Below, piece after piece: positions 38,370 through 51,438 of a stretch of DNA of 64,000 nt; position 1 is the stretch's first letter, and every line of letters starts with the position of its first letter. The notes under the pieces are model-generated. The model saw nothing but the letters and a program-made list of their open reading frames with translations, ran no database searches and was not told the DNA's origin. Location: positions 8,734,351 through 8,798,350 of the forward strand of contig OU452235.1 in the NCBI GenBank assembly GCA_911728455.2, given 5' to 3'. The DNA comes from Marthasterias glacialis (taxonomy: Eukaryota > Echinodermata > Asteroidea > Forcipulatida > Asteriidae). The position numbers and the translations under genes were made by a program.

Positions 38370-40659
38370 CTAGACATTAAGATTTTGTCTCTAGGACAAA
38401 ATCAAAGCTGTTCCGTTTATTGTTTCTTAAGGTACTTGATTTGTAGTTTTTGAGATATCGTCAAGCTTCCGGTTGACCCTAAATTTAAGACCAACATGCG
38501 GTCACAGTATCCCGAGGGTAATGTTGAATTTCAAGGACTATATAATTGAAAAAGATTTTTAAAATTGGCTGTGTACTTCTTAAGTCATGGTTCAACTTCC
38601 GGTTTACCCGGATGTTAAGGTCAACCCGAGGTCACGTCAACTCGAAGCTCATCTTTAATGCCCAATGACTATATGACCGAAACAAGTTTGAAAATCGGTT
38701 GTGCCCTTCTTCAGATATAGCGATATGAAGAGTTGCTTATTAAATATTCACGCAACAGTCACGTGAGTAATTAGTTTCTTAAGATAGTGAGGCCAAAAGA
38801 TGCACCAGTAAAGCTAAAGTGATCATTGCCACCATTACGCCCATGAACTATTATGAGCCTATGATTATATTCAAGTCGCGGTAAATTTCGATCTAGTGCA
38901 GTACATAAGCACTAATAGCTATGGTGTTGACTGAGTTACCAATTAACAGTTAATTACTGAAGAAACACACTGCACCAAGATTAATGTCAGTCTGAAATGA
39001 CTTGTATTGTTCTCTCTGTTTTCAAATTGATTTGAGCTAAAGAGGGAACCTAAAATTGCATTTATTTTGAAAAATGTGTTCAAAAATGTCCAAATCTGGA
39101 CACTTTTAAAACCTATGCCTTTTGTACATAGATTAAAAGCCCCGTTAAAATGATGTCATAATGACGTGACGGTAAATGTTAGACCTGAAATCACATGTAC
39201 AATATAGGACAAGTCTATAACTGAAAAAGTTTGAAAATCGGTTGTGCCCTTCTTCAGATATAGCGATATGAAGGGTTGCTCATTAAATATTCACGAGACA
39301 ATCACGTGAGTAATTAGTTTCTTAAGCTAGTGAGGCCAAAAGATGCACCAGCAAAGCTAAAGTAATCATTGCCACCATTAAGCCCATGAAGTATTATGAG
39401 CCTATGAAATTATCAAAGTTGCGGTAAAATTCGATCTAGTGCAGTACATACGCACTTATAGCTATGGTGTTGACTGAGTTACCAATTAACAGTTAATTAC
39501 TGAAGAAACACACTGCACCAAGATTAATGTCAGTCTGAAATGACTTGTATTGTTCTCTCTGTTTTCAAATTGATTTGAGCTAAATAGGGAACCTAAAATT
39601 GCATTTATTTTGAAAAATGTGTTCAAAAATGTCCAAATCTGGACACTTTTAAAACCTATGCCTTTTGTACATAGATTAAAAGCCCCGTTAAAATCATGTC
39701 ATAATGACGTGACGGTAAATGTTAGACCAGAAATCACATCTACAATATAGGACAAGTCTATAACTGAAAAAGTTTGAGGATCGGACGTATACTTTTTGAG
39801 ATATGACGGACACAAACTTGACTAATTAAATATTCACGCGACGATAACGGTCATCCCTGATGACGTCACGACGAAAAAAATGTGTTTTTCATACTAACAA
39901 ATTTTATAAGCTACAAGATGGTATGTAACTTATGACCATCCAATGCCTTTTAAAGAAAACCCTATCAAAACGCACGTTGCATGTATCGTTCGTACACATA
40001 CAGAATGGGCTATACACTAACTATAGGTCCTCTCTCGGTTACGATTCAAATATCAAGGAAATCTCCAATGCATTGCCGTGATTGCGCAATCAAAACAGCT
40101 AGCCATGGTGTCCGATTTGTCACTTAATCGTTAAATTATCCTGGATATTGTACTTTTATTAGTTTTTAATGACCTGGAACATCTCTTATAACAAGCGTTT
40201 AATTTTTCAAAACATCTTATGTAATTTAGGAAACTAACAATTAACTTATTTAGAAAATATTGTTAAAAACTTTCCAAATCTGGCCACTTTTTGAGCCATG
40301 CCTTTTGTACATAGATTAAAACCCGCATTATAAATGATGTCATGATGACGTGACGGGAAATGTTAGACCAGAAATCACATCTACAATATAGGACAAGTCT
40401 ATAACTGAAAAAAGTTTGAGGATCGGATGTATACTTCTTGAGATATGGATGTTACAAGATTGCCTAATTAAATATTCACGTCATTATAACTCGGCTAATT
40501 AATTAAAAATTTCAACCAAATTTATTTTATGATAACTTCATGTCCTAAGCTTCAATTTAGTATAGGATTTGAGTTTGTCATACTTACACATTCTAAGATT
40601 AGGGAAGAACAAAAACGTGTACAAATGCTATGGGATTTTGAGACGGAAACAAAGTATAA
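38370..40659 (-). repeat. Array unit 9 (hairpin B, two subrepeats)
   Basis: Shares ATTCACGAGACAATCACG and CATTAAGCCCATGA with unit 12, so the two descend from one recent ancestor although the minisatellite insertion lies between them. Confidence 0.92.
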
Positions 40660-42973
40660 CTAGACATTAAGATTTTGTCACTAACAAAATCAAAGCTGTT
40701 CCGATTATTGTTTTTTAAGGTACTTGATTTGTAGTTCTTGAGATATCGTCAAGCTTCCGGTTGACCCTAAATTTAAGACCAAAATGCGGTCACGGTATCC
40801 CGAGGGTAATGTTGAATTTTCAAGGACTATATAATTGAAAAAGATTTTTAAAATTGGCTGTGTATTTCTTAAGTCATGGTTCAACTTCCGGTTTACTCGG
40901 ATGTTAAGGTCAACCCGAGGTCACGTCTACCCGAAGCTCATCTTTAATGCCCAAGGACTATAATGACCGAAAAAAGTTTGAAAATCGGTTGTGCCCTTCT
41001 TCAGATATAGCGATATGAAGAGTTGCTTGTAAAATATTCACGCGACAGTCACGTGAGTAATTAGTTTCTTAAGATAGTGAGGCCAAAAGATGCACCAGCA
41101 AAGCTAAAGTGATCATTGCCACCGTTATGCTTATGAAGTATCATAAGCGTACATGGTTATATTCCAGTCGCGGTAAATTTCGATCTAGTGCAGTACATAC
41201 GCACTTATAGCTATGGTGTTGACTGAGTTACCAATTAACAGTTAATTACTGAAGAAACACACTGCACCAAGATTAATGTCCGTCTGAAATGACTTGTATT
41301 GTTCTCTCTGTTTTCAAATTGATTTGAGCTAAATAGGGAACCTAAAATTGCATTTATTTTGAAAAATGTGTTCAAAACAATGTCCAAATCTGGACACTTT
41401 TAAAACCTATGCCTTTTGTACATAGATTAAAAGCCCCGTTAAAATGATGTCATAATGACGTGACGGTAAATGTTAGACCAGAAATCACATCTACAATATA
41501 GGACAAGTCTATAACTTAAAAAGTTTGAGGATCGGTTGTGCCCTTCTTCAGATATAGCGATATGAAGGGTGGCTTATTAAATATTCACGCGACAGTCACG
41601 TGAGTAATTAGTTTCTTAAGCTAGTGAGGCCAAAAGATGCACCAGCAAAGCTAAAGTGATCATTGCCACCATTACGCTTATGAAGTATCATAAGCGTACA
41701 TGGTTATATTCCAGTCGCGGTAAATTTCGATCTAGTGCAGTACATACGCACTTATAGCTATGGTGTTGACTGAGTTACCAATTAACAGTTAATTACTGAA
41801 GAAACACACTGCACCAAGATTAATGTCCGTCTGAAATGACTTGTATTGTTCTCTCTGTTTTCAAATTGATTTGAGCTAAATAGGGAACCTAAAATTGCAT
41901 TTATTTTGAAAAATGTGTTCAAAACAATGTCCAAATCTGGACACTTTTAAAACCTATGCCTTTTGTACATAGATTAAAAGCCCCGTTAAAATGATGTCAT
42001 AATGACGTGACGGTAAATGTTAGACCAGAAATCACATCTACAATATAGGACAAGTCTATAACTTAAAAAGGTTGAGGATCGGACGTATACTTTTTGAGAT
42101 ATGACGGACACAAACTTGACTAATTAAATATTCACGCGACGATAACGGTCATCCCTGATGACGTCACGACGAAAAAAATGTGTTTTTCATACTAACAAAT
42201 TTTATAAGCTACAAGATGGTATGTAACTTATGAGCATCCAATGCCTTTTAAAGAAAACCCTATCAAAACGCACGTTGCATGTATCGTTCGTACACATACA
42301 GAATGGGCTATACACTAACTATAGGTACTCTCTCGGTTACGATTCAAATATCAAGGAAATCTCCAATGCATTGCCGTGATTGCGCAATCAAAACAGCTAG
42401 CCATGGTGTCCGATTTGTCACTTAATCGTTAAATTATCCTGGATATTGTACTTTTATTAGTTTTTAATGACCTGGAACATCCCTTATAACAAGCGTTTAA
42501 CTTTCCAAAACATCTTTTGTAATTTAGGAAACTAACAATTAACTTATTTAGAAAATATTGTTAAAAACTTTCCAAATCTGGACACTTTTTGAGCCATGCC
42601 TTTTGTACATAGATTAAAACCCGCATTATAAATGATGTCATGATGACGTGACGGGAAATGTTAGACCAGAAATCACATCTACAATATAGGACAAGTCTAT
42701 AACTGAAAAAAGTTTGAGGATCGGATGTATACTTCTTGAGATATGGTAGTTACAAGATTGCCTAATTAAATATTCACGTCATTATAACTCGGCTAATTAA
42801 TTAAAAATTTCAACCAAATTTATTTTATGATAACTTCATGTCCTAAGCTTCAATTTAGTATAGGATTTGAGTTTGTCATACTTACAAATTCTAAGATTAG
42901 GGACGAACAAAAACGTGTACAAATGCTATGGGATTTTGAGACAGAAACAAATGTATAATAATAATAATAATAA
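40660..42973 (-). repeat. Array unit 10 (shortened hairpin B, two subrepeats)
   Basis: Hairpin is GATTTTGT and ACAAAATC around CACTA: the loop side is shortened but pairing is kept. Both subrepeats share the private TTCAAAACAATGTCC and GTCCGTCTG variants. Confidence 0.92.
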
Positions 42974-44058
42974 CTAGATATAATGTGATTGTAATCAACA
43001 ATCACAAAGCTGTTCCGAATATTGTTTCTTAAGGTACTTGATTTGTAGTTCTTGAGATATCGTCAAGCTTCCGGTTGACCCTGAATTTAAGGCCAACATG
43101 CGGTCACGGTATCCCGAGGGTAATGTTGAATTTTCAAGGACTATATAATTGAAAAAGATTTTTAAAATTGGCTGTGTACTTCTTCAGTCATGGTTCAACT
43201 TCCGGTTGACCCGGAAGTTAAGATCAACCCGAGGTCACGTCAACTCGAAGCTCATCTTTAATGCCCAATGACTATATGACCGAAACAAGTTTGAAAATCG
43301 GTTGTGCCCTTCTTCAGATATAGCGATATGAAGAGTTGCTTATTAAATATTCACGCGACAATCACGTGAGTAATTAGTTTCTTAAGCTAGTGAGGCCAAA
43401 AGATGCACCAGCAAAGCTAAAGTGATCATTGCAACCTTTACGCCCATGAAGTATTATAAGCGTACATGGTTACATTCCAGTCGCGGTAAATTTCGATCTA
43501 GTGCAGTACATACGCACTAATAGCTATGGTGTTGATTGAGTTACCAATTAACAGTTAATTACTGGAGAAACACACTGCACTATAATTAATGTCAGTCTGA
43601 AATAACTTGTATTGTTCTCTCTGTTTTCAAATTGATTTGAGCTAAATAGGGAACCTAAAATTGCATTTATTTTGAAAAATGTGTTCAAAAATGTCCAAAT
43701 CTGGACACTTTTAAAACTTAAGTCTTTTGTACATAGATTAAAAGCCCCGTTAAAATGATGTCATAATGACGTGACGGTAAATGTTAGACCAGAAATCACA
43801 TCTACAATATAGGACAAGTCTATAACTGAAAAAGGTTGAGGATCGGACATATACTTTTTGAGATATGACGGACACAAACTTGACTAATTAAATATTCACG
43901 CGACCATAACGGTCATCCCTGATGACGTCACGACGAAAAAAATGTGTTTTTCATACTAACAAATTTTATAAGCTACAAGATGGTATGTAACTTATGACCA
44001 TCCAATGCCTTTTAAAGAAAACCCTATCAAAACGCACGTTGCATGTATCGTTCGTACA
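42974..44058 (-). repeat. Array unit 11 (hairpin C, truncated by minisatellite)
   Basis: Follows the standard unit up to GCATGTATCGTTCGTACA and then changes abruptly to the 44059-46760 repeat. One inner subrepeat. Confidence 0.92.
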
Positions 44059-46760
44059 AATTTGACTAAGTGAAATGAAATGGAGTAAGCGTAAAAATTT
44101 GTAAATTTTTTTGAATCGATTCCAAGTAACAAAATAACTGAGATGATTCTGAGTAAGTTTTGAGTAATCAACATGATTCCAAATAAGCAAAATGATTCTG
44201 AGTAATCGAAATGATCATAAGTAAAGCGAAAAGACTTGGCGTAAGCAAAATAATTTGGAGTAAGCGACATGATTCAGGGTAACCGAGATGATTTTGAGTA
44301 AGTTTTGAGTATGCAACATATGATTTCGAATAGGCGAAATGATTCTGAATGAGCGAAATGATCATAAGTAAAGAAAAATGACTTAGCGTAAGCAAAATAA
44401 TTTAGAGAAAGCGACATGATTGTGAGTAACCGTGATGATTTTGAGTAAGTTTTGAGTATGCAACATATGATTTCAAATAGGCGAAATGATTCTGAGTGAG
44501 CGAAATGATCATAAGTAAAGAAAAATGACTTAGCGTAAGCAAAATAATTTAGAGAAAGCGACATGATTGTGAGTATCCGTGATGATTTTGAGTAAGTTTT
44601 GAGTATGCAACATATGATTTCGAATAGGCGAAATGATTCTGAGTGAGCGAAATGATCATAAGTAAAGAAAAATGACTTAGCGTAAGCAAAATAATTTAGA
44701 GAAAGCGACATGATTGTGAGTAACCGTGATGATTCTGAGTAAGTTTTGAGTATGCAACATATGATTTCGAATAGGCGAAATGATTCTGAGTGAGCAAAAT
44801 GATCATAAGTAAAGAAAAATGACTAAGCGTAAGCAAAATAATTTAGAGAAAGCGTCATGATTGTGAGCAACCGTGATGATTCTGAGTAAATTTTGAGTAA
44901 TCAACATGATTCCAAATAAGCGAAATGATTCTGAGTAATCGAAATGATCATAAGTAAAGTGAAAAGACTTGGCGTAAGCAAAATAATTTGGAGTAAGCGA
45001 CATGATTCAGGGTAACCGAGATGATTTTGAGTAAGTTTTGAGTATGCAACATATGATTTCGAATAGGCGAAATGATTCTGAATGAGCGAAATGATCATAA
45101 GTAAAGAAAAATGACTTAGCGTAAGCAAAATAATTTAGAGAAAGCGACATGATTGTGAGTAACCTTGATGATTTTGAGTAAGTTTTGAGTATGCAACATG
45201 TGATTTCGAATAGGCGAAATGATTCTGAGTGAGCGAAATGATCATAAGTAAAGAAAAATGACTTAGCGTAAGCAAAATAATTTAGAGAAAGCGACATGAT
45301 TGTGAGTAACCGTGATGATTCTGAGTAAGTTTTGAGTATGCAACATATGATTTCGAATAGGCGAAATGATTCTGAATGAGCGAAATGATCATAAGTAAAG
45401 AAAAATGACTTAGCGTAAGCAAAATGATTTAGAGAAAGCGACATGATTGTGAGTAACCGTGATGATTCTGAGTAAGTTTTGAGTATGCAACATATGATTT
45501 CGAATAGGCGAAATGATTCTGAGTGAGCGAAATGATCATAAGTAAAGAAAAATGACTTAGCGTAAGCAAAATAATTTAGAGAAAGCAACATGATTGTGAG
45601 TAACCGTGATGATTTTGAGTAAGTTTTGAGTATGCAACATATGATTTCGAATAGGCGAAATGATTCTGAGTGAGCGAAATGATCATAAGTAAAGAAAAAT
45701 GACTTAGCGTAAGCAAAATAATTTAGAGAAAGCGACATGATTGTGAGTAACCGTGATGATTCTGAGTAAGTTTTGAGTATGCAACATATGATTCCGAATA
45801 GGCGAAATGATTCTGAGTGAGCGAAATGATCATAAGTAAAGAAAAATGACTTAGCGTAAGCAAAATAATTTAGAGAAAGCGACATGATTGTGAGTAACCG
45901 TGATGATTCTGAGTAAGTTTTGAGTATGCAACATATGATTTCGAATAGGCGAAATGATTCTGAATGAGCGAAATGAGCATAAGTAAAGAAAAATGACTTA
46001 GCGTAAGCAAAATGATTTAGAGAAAGCGACATGATTGTGAGTAACCGTGATGATTCTGAGTAAGTTTTGAGTATGCAACATATGATTTCGAATAGGCGAA
46101 ATGATTTTGAGTGAGCGAAATGATCATAAGTAAAGAAAAATGACTTAGCGTAAGCAAAATAATTTAGAGAAAGCAACATGATTGTGAGTAACCGAGATGA
46201 TTTTGAGTAAGTTTTGAGTATGCAACATATGATTTCGAATAGGCGAAATGATTCTGAGTGAGCGAAATGATCATAAGTAAAGAAAAATGACTTAGCGTAA
46301 GCAAAATAATTTAGAGAAAGCGACATGATTGTGAGTAACCGTGATGATTCTGAGTAAGTTTTGAGTATGCAACATATGATTCCGAATAGGCGAAATGATT
46401 CTGAGTGAGTGAAATGATCATAAGTAAAGAAAAATTACTTAGCGTAAGCAAAATAATTTGGAGTAAGCGACATGATTCTGAGAAAGCGAAATGATTTCGA
46501 GTAACTGGAATGATTCTGAGTTGAATGACCACGCAAAAAAATAGAAATCAAATCAAATGAATAAGCGTACAAGTGAAATGATTTCTATAGTGAGCAAATT
46601 GAAGCTGATAAGCATAATGATTATATTTGAATGAGTGTTTATTCAATAACCAACACGATTCCTAGTAAACAAATTGATTCTGAGCAACCGCAAAAATTCC
46701 ATAGGCGAAATTCTTAGTAGATTTCAAGTAATCTAAAAAATAAATCAAGGGAAATGATTT
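44059..46760. repeat. Hierarchical minisatellite: 19-bp units in a 147-bp higher-order repeat
   Basis: GCGACATGATTGTGAGTAA recurs every 147 bp between about 44290 and 46440, some 14 periods. Each period is eight variants of a word like CGAAATGATTCTGAGTAAG (19,20,19,19,19,19,15,17 bp). A variant block at 44156 recurs near 44889, a further period of about 733 bp. The edges (44059-44155 and 46440-46760) are degenerate 19-bp units. Because 147 is 49 codons, the minus strand reads open for 439 codons (45007-46326); I see no sign that it is a gene. Confidence 0.95.
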
Positions 46761-46896
46761 TCAGTAAACTGGATATGCCTTCGCCGAAACTAAAAAAGAC
46801 AGAAAAGGTACAACTAGGGCCCTATCTGTTTAAATGTAAACATTTGCATTATTATTTTATACCATATATCACCTTACGTCTTCACGATCACAGAGT

Positions 46897-46922
46897 ATGG
46901 AGGTAGACATGTCTACCTCCAT
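46897..46922. repeat. 26-bp perfect palindrome
   Basis: ATGGAGGTAGACA followed directly by its exact reverse complement, with no loop. It lies between the minisatellite and the relic units. Confidence 0.95.
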
Positions 46923-47329
46923 GCACAGAGTAAGGACGATTGACTAAGTAATATTGGGAAAGTTTTGAGGCAATCATAGTAAAAGATACACCATGATTAA
47001 AACCCTCTTCACTACCTGAATTTGCGTTAACATTGGAAATTTCTGTTGAAATTTCACGTACGTAACAAACCTTTGGAGCCAAACTATCCATTTAAATAAG
47101 CATTCACAGTATTTCTTTATTCTACAATTGCCCTTACGTTCAAAATGATAAAGTGCCACTGAACCGCGGCGAAGCCACTGCTGACAATACACACAAAAAC
47201 ACGTTGTATGACCCACACCGAGAAAAGCGCCATTGCATTAACCCGTGGAAATCTCTGTGGAAGGGCCTTCACGCCCAAAAACTATGCAACGAAACTGGGC
47301 GCATTCGTAATGCACGTTGTAGCCTTGGT

Positions 47330-47712
47330 GCTAAGATTTACCAATTAAAAATTAATTATTAAATTTACACTGTCATTTAATTAGTTTATTATGACTTAGG
47401 ACAACTCTTATAACAAACTGTTTATGTTTTAAAATTGGTTTATCCAAGATAGGGAAATGAAATTAAACTTATTTTGAAAAAGTTGTGTTTTTGACGTTCC
47501 AAATTTGGACAATTTTAGAGCAATGCCCTTTGTAATCTAAGTTTCCCATAACTAATTAATCTAATGAAAAATGTTAACCAAATTTACACTTAATGATAAC
47601 TTCATGTTCTTAACTTCAATTGGATACAGGATTTTATTGTTATATTTACCCGTTTTAAGATTAGGCTTGAACAAAAAACGTGGACAAAAGCAATACAGTT
47701 TTGACAGAAAGT
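47330..47712 (-). repeat. Decayed relic of the array unit (5' part)
   Basis: Aligns with the unit end region: TTATGACTTAGGACAACTC corresponds to TAATGACCTGGAACATCTC, then TTCCAAATTTGGACA, GATAACTTCATGTTC and AGATTAGGCTTGAACAAAAA. Clearly older than the flanking units. Confidence 0.75.
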
Positions 47713-48479
47713 ATAATCAGGTATTGCATAAAAAGTTGCTTCAAACGTCTGTAATTACTAATTGGCAAATAAAAATTATTTCTGGCCAATGGCGAAATCG
47801 CATCAACAGCTTGACGTCCGTTAATAGCTATGTAGTGTACCAGATCTTCACAGAAGCTTGGCCCGTTCGGAAGCTTCAAATCTCTGGTATTTATTATGCA
47901 CGGTCGTTTGCAAACGCTACACGATCTCAATCGTCTGAAGCAGACAATCATATACAAAAACGTTGATCCGGAAGACCGGTTGGAATTTAGAAGCATTATT
48001 TCTCAAACCATCTCAAACTTGTCAAACCAAAAAAATCTTCATTACAATAACGTTGGCCTGGAAGACTGTTGAAACTCGATCGGAATCTGGCCGGATTAAT
48101 TTACACAATCAACCCAAATGCTCTTTTAGTTTACCATACCACAATTTTGCGTTTTAGTTTTCGGGAAAACAAAATCCTCGGGAGCCAAAAATTTGAAAAA
48201 TAACAGTTGGTCTTGTTCGTTTCAATGTATGTACAAGTTACCTGTTATTTAAAAAAGGTAAAATTTGTGCCTTTACTAATTGATTTCGTCGGGAGTCCCC
48301 GAACCGCGGTCCTTAGCTTGGGTAAGTAACGCGGTAAACCGCGGTGCCATCAGACCATCATGCTATTTGGTGTGATTTGCTACCTTTTATTATGTAAAGA
48401 TACGTTGAATAGACTTGCTCAAAGTCTGTCATTGTCGCAGTCTCATGTAAACTGTACAAATAATACGATAGCACCGGGC
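47713..48479. other. Unassigned DNA inside the array interruption
   Basis: Two related words (AACGTTGATCCGGAAGACCG and AACGTTGGCCTGGAAGACTG) lie about 115 bp apart. AACCGCGG words occur near 48302 and 48333. The 131-codon frame overlapping 47571-47966 has no recognised features and has an antisense frame of similar size. Confidence 0.4.
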
Positions 48480-48890
48480 GTATACAGCCTCAGAACTAGG
48501 TACGAGTTTACACTTTTCTTCATTACTTTGTACACAGATACAAAACACCGCTATAAATGATGTCATGATGACTTCACATAAAATATTGTTTCACGGTGCA
48601 CAACTTCAATATCCAGAGAGTCAAGAACTGAAGAAAATTTGGGAATCAGACGTTTAATTTTATGAGATATGGTGGGAACAAGATTGCCTAATTAAATATT
48701 CACGTCATTATAACTCAGCTAATTAATTGAAAATGTTTAACATTTTAACCTTTAGTGATAACTTCATGTACTAAGCTTCAATTCAATGTAGGACTCAAGT
48801 CTGTCATGTTTACCGTTTTTAAGATTACGAACGAACAAAAATCGTGTGTAAAACCTATGACGTTTTGACAGAAACCAATAATAACGTTTT
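48480..48890 (-). repeat. Second decayed relic of the array unit (5' part)
   Basis: CTATAAATGATGTCATGATG, GAGATATGGTGGGAACAAGA, TTGCCTAATTAAATATTCAC and the terminal GACAGAAACCAATAATAA follow unit order with many substitutions. Confidence 0.8.
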
Positions 48891-48912
48891 TAAAACGTTT
48901 TGAGGCCGCACT

Positions 48913-49048
48913 AGCTATCTGACGAAAACAATACCTGTTCCGACTGCGAAGTCGGAACAGCTAATAAAAATAATAATCAGAAGAAAAACAAAACCTGTTC
49001 CGACTGCTAAGTCGGAACAGCTAATAATAATAATAATAATAATAATAA
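48913..49048. repeat. Two hairpin modules preceding unit 12
   Basis: Hairpins 48935-48960 (loop TGCGAA) and 48995-49020 (loop TGCTAA), then (AAT)n to CTAG at 49049. Confidence 0.92.
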
Positions 49049-51334
49049 CTAGACATTAAGATTTTGTCTCTAGGACAAAATCAAAGCTGTTCCGTTTATT
49101 GTTTTTTAAGGTACTTGATTTGTAGTTCTTGAGATATCGTCAAGCTTCCGGTTGACCCTAAATTTAAGACCAACATGCGGTCACAGTATCCCGAGGGTAA
49201 TGTTGAATTTCAAGGACTATATAATTGAAAAAGATTTTTAAAATTGGCTGTGTACTTCTAAAGTCATGGTTCAACTTCCGGTTTACCCGGATGTTAAGGT
49301 CAACCCGAGGTCACGTCAACTCGAAGCTCATCTTTAATGCCTAATGACTATATGACCGAAACAAGTTTGAAAATCGGTTGTGCCCTTCTTCAGATAATAG
49401 CGATATGAAGAGTTGCTTATTAAATATTCACGCAACAGTCACGTGAGTAATTAGTTTCTTAAGATAGTGAGGCCAAAAGATGCACCAGCAAAGCTAAAGT
49501 GATCATTGCCACCATTACGCCCATGAACTATTATGAGCCTATGATTATATTCAAGTCGCGGTAAATTTCGATCTAGTGCAGTACATAAGCACTAATAGCT
49601 ATGGTGTTGACTGAGTTACCAATTAACAGTTAATTACTGAAGAAACACACTGCACCAAGATTAATGTCAGTCTGAAATGACTTGTATTGTTCTCTCTGTT
49701 TTCAAATTGATTTGAGCTAAAGAGGGAACCTAAAATTGCATTCATTTGGAAAAATGTGTTCAAAAATGTCCAAATCTGGACACTTTTAAAACCTATGCCT
49801 TTTGTACATAGATTAAAAGCCCCGTTAAAATGATGTCATAATGACGTGACGGTAAATGTTAGACCTGAAATCACATGTACAATATAGGACAAGTCTATAA
49901 CTGAAAAAGTTTGAGGATCGGTTGTGCCCTTCTTCAGATATAGCGATATGAAGGGTTGCTCATTAAATATTCACGAGACAATCACGTGAGTAATTAGTTT
50001 CTTAAGATAGTGAGGCCAAAAAATGCACCAGCAAAGCTAAAGTAATCATTGCCACCATTAAGCCCATGATGTATTATGAGCCTATGATATTATCAAAGTC
50101 GCGGTAAATTTCGATCTAGTGCAGTACATACGCACTTATAGCTATGGTGTTGACTGAGTTACCAATTAACAGTTAATTACTGAAGAAACACACTGCACCA
50201 AGATTAATGTCAGTCTGAAATGACTTGTATTGTTCTCTCTGTTTTCAAATTGATTTGAGCTAAATAGGGAACCTAAAATTGCATTTATTTTGAAAAATGT
50301 GTTCAAAAATGTCCAAATCTGGACACTTTTAAAACCTATGCCTTTTGTACATAGATTAAAAGCCCCGTTAAAATGATGTCATAATGACGTGACGGTAAAT
50401 GTTAGACCAGAAATCACATCTACAATATAGGACAAGTCTATAACTGAAAAAGGTTGAGGATCGGACGTATACTTTTTGAGATATGACGGACACAAACTTG
50501 ACTAATTAAATATTCACGCGACGATAACGGTCATCCCTGATGACGTCACGACGAAAAAAATGTGTTTTTCATACTAACAAATTTTATAAGCTACAAGATG
50601 GTATGTAACTTATGACCATCCAATGCCTTTTAAAGAAAACCCTATCAAAACGCACGTTGCATGTATCGTTTGTACACATACAGAATGGGCTATACACTAA
50701 CGATAGGTCCTCTCTCGGTTACGATTCAAATATCAAGGAAATCTCCAATGCATTGCCGTGATTGCGCAATCAAAACAGCTAGCCATGGTGTCCGATTTGT
50801 CACTTAATCGTTAAATTATCCTGGATATTGTACTTTTATTAGTTTTTAATGACCTGGAACATCTCTTATAACAAGCGTTTAACTTTTCAAAACATCTTAT
50901 GTAATTTAGGAAACTAACAATTAACTTATTTAGAAAATATTGTTAAAAACTTTCCAAATCTGGCCACTTTTTGAGCCATGCCTTTTGTACATAGATTAAA
51001 ACCCGCATTATAAATGATGTCATGATGACGTGACGGGAAATGTTAGACCAGAAATCACATCTACAATATAGGACAAGTCTATAACTGAAAAAAGTTTGAG
51101 GATCGGATGTATACTTCTTGAGATATGGTAGTTACAAGATTGCCTAATTAAATATTCACGTCATTATAACTCGGCTAATTAATTAAAAATTTCAACCAAA
51201 TTTATTTTATGATAACTTCATGTCCTAAGCTTCAATTTAGTATAGGATTTGAGTTTGTCATACTTACACATTCTAAGATTAGGGAAGAACAAAAACGTGT
51301 ACAAATGCTATGGGATTTTGAGACGGAAACAAAG

Positions 51335-51378
<44 letters not shown>

Positions 51379-51438
51379 CAATAAAAATCTTGACGAAAAC
51401 AAAACCTGTTCCGACTGCTATGTCGGAACAGCTAATAA
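49049..51438 (-). repeat. Array unit 12 (hairpin B, two subrepeats, one module)
   Basis: First full unit after the interruption. Nearly identical to unit 9, including private variants. Module hairpin at 51406-51431. Confidence 0.92.

Noticed and set aside
45007-46326. 439-codon open frame on the minus strand
   Set aside because: It is an exact by-product of a 147-bp (49-codon) tandem repeat without stops in one frame; no domain, and codon content simply mirrors the 19-bp word.
47571-47966. 131-codon frame in the interruption zone
   Set aside because: Starts inside a decayed array relic, has a competing antisense frame, and resembles no family I know.
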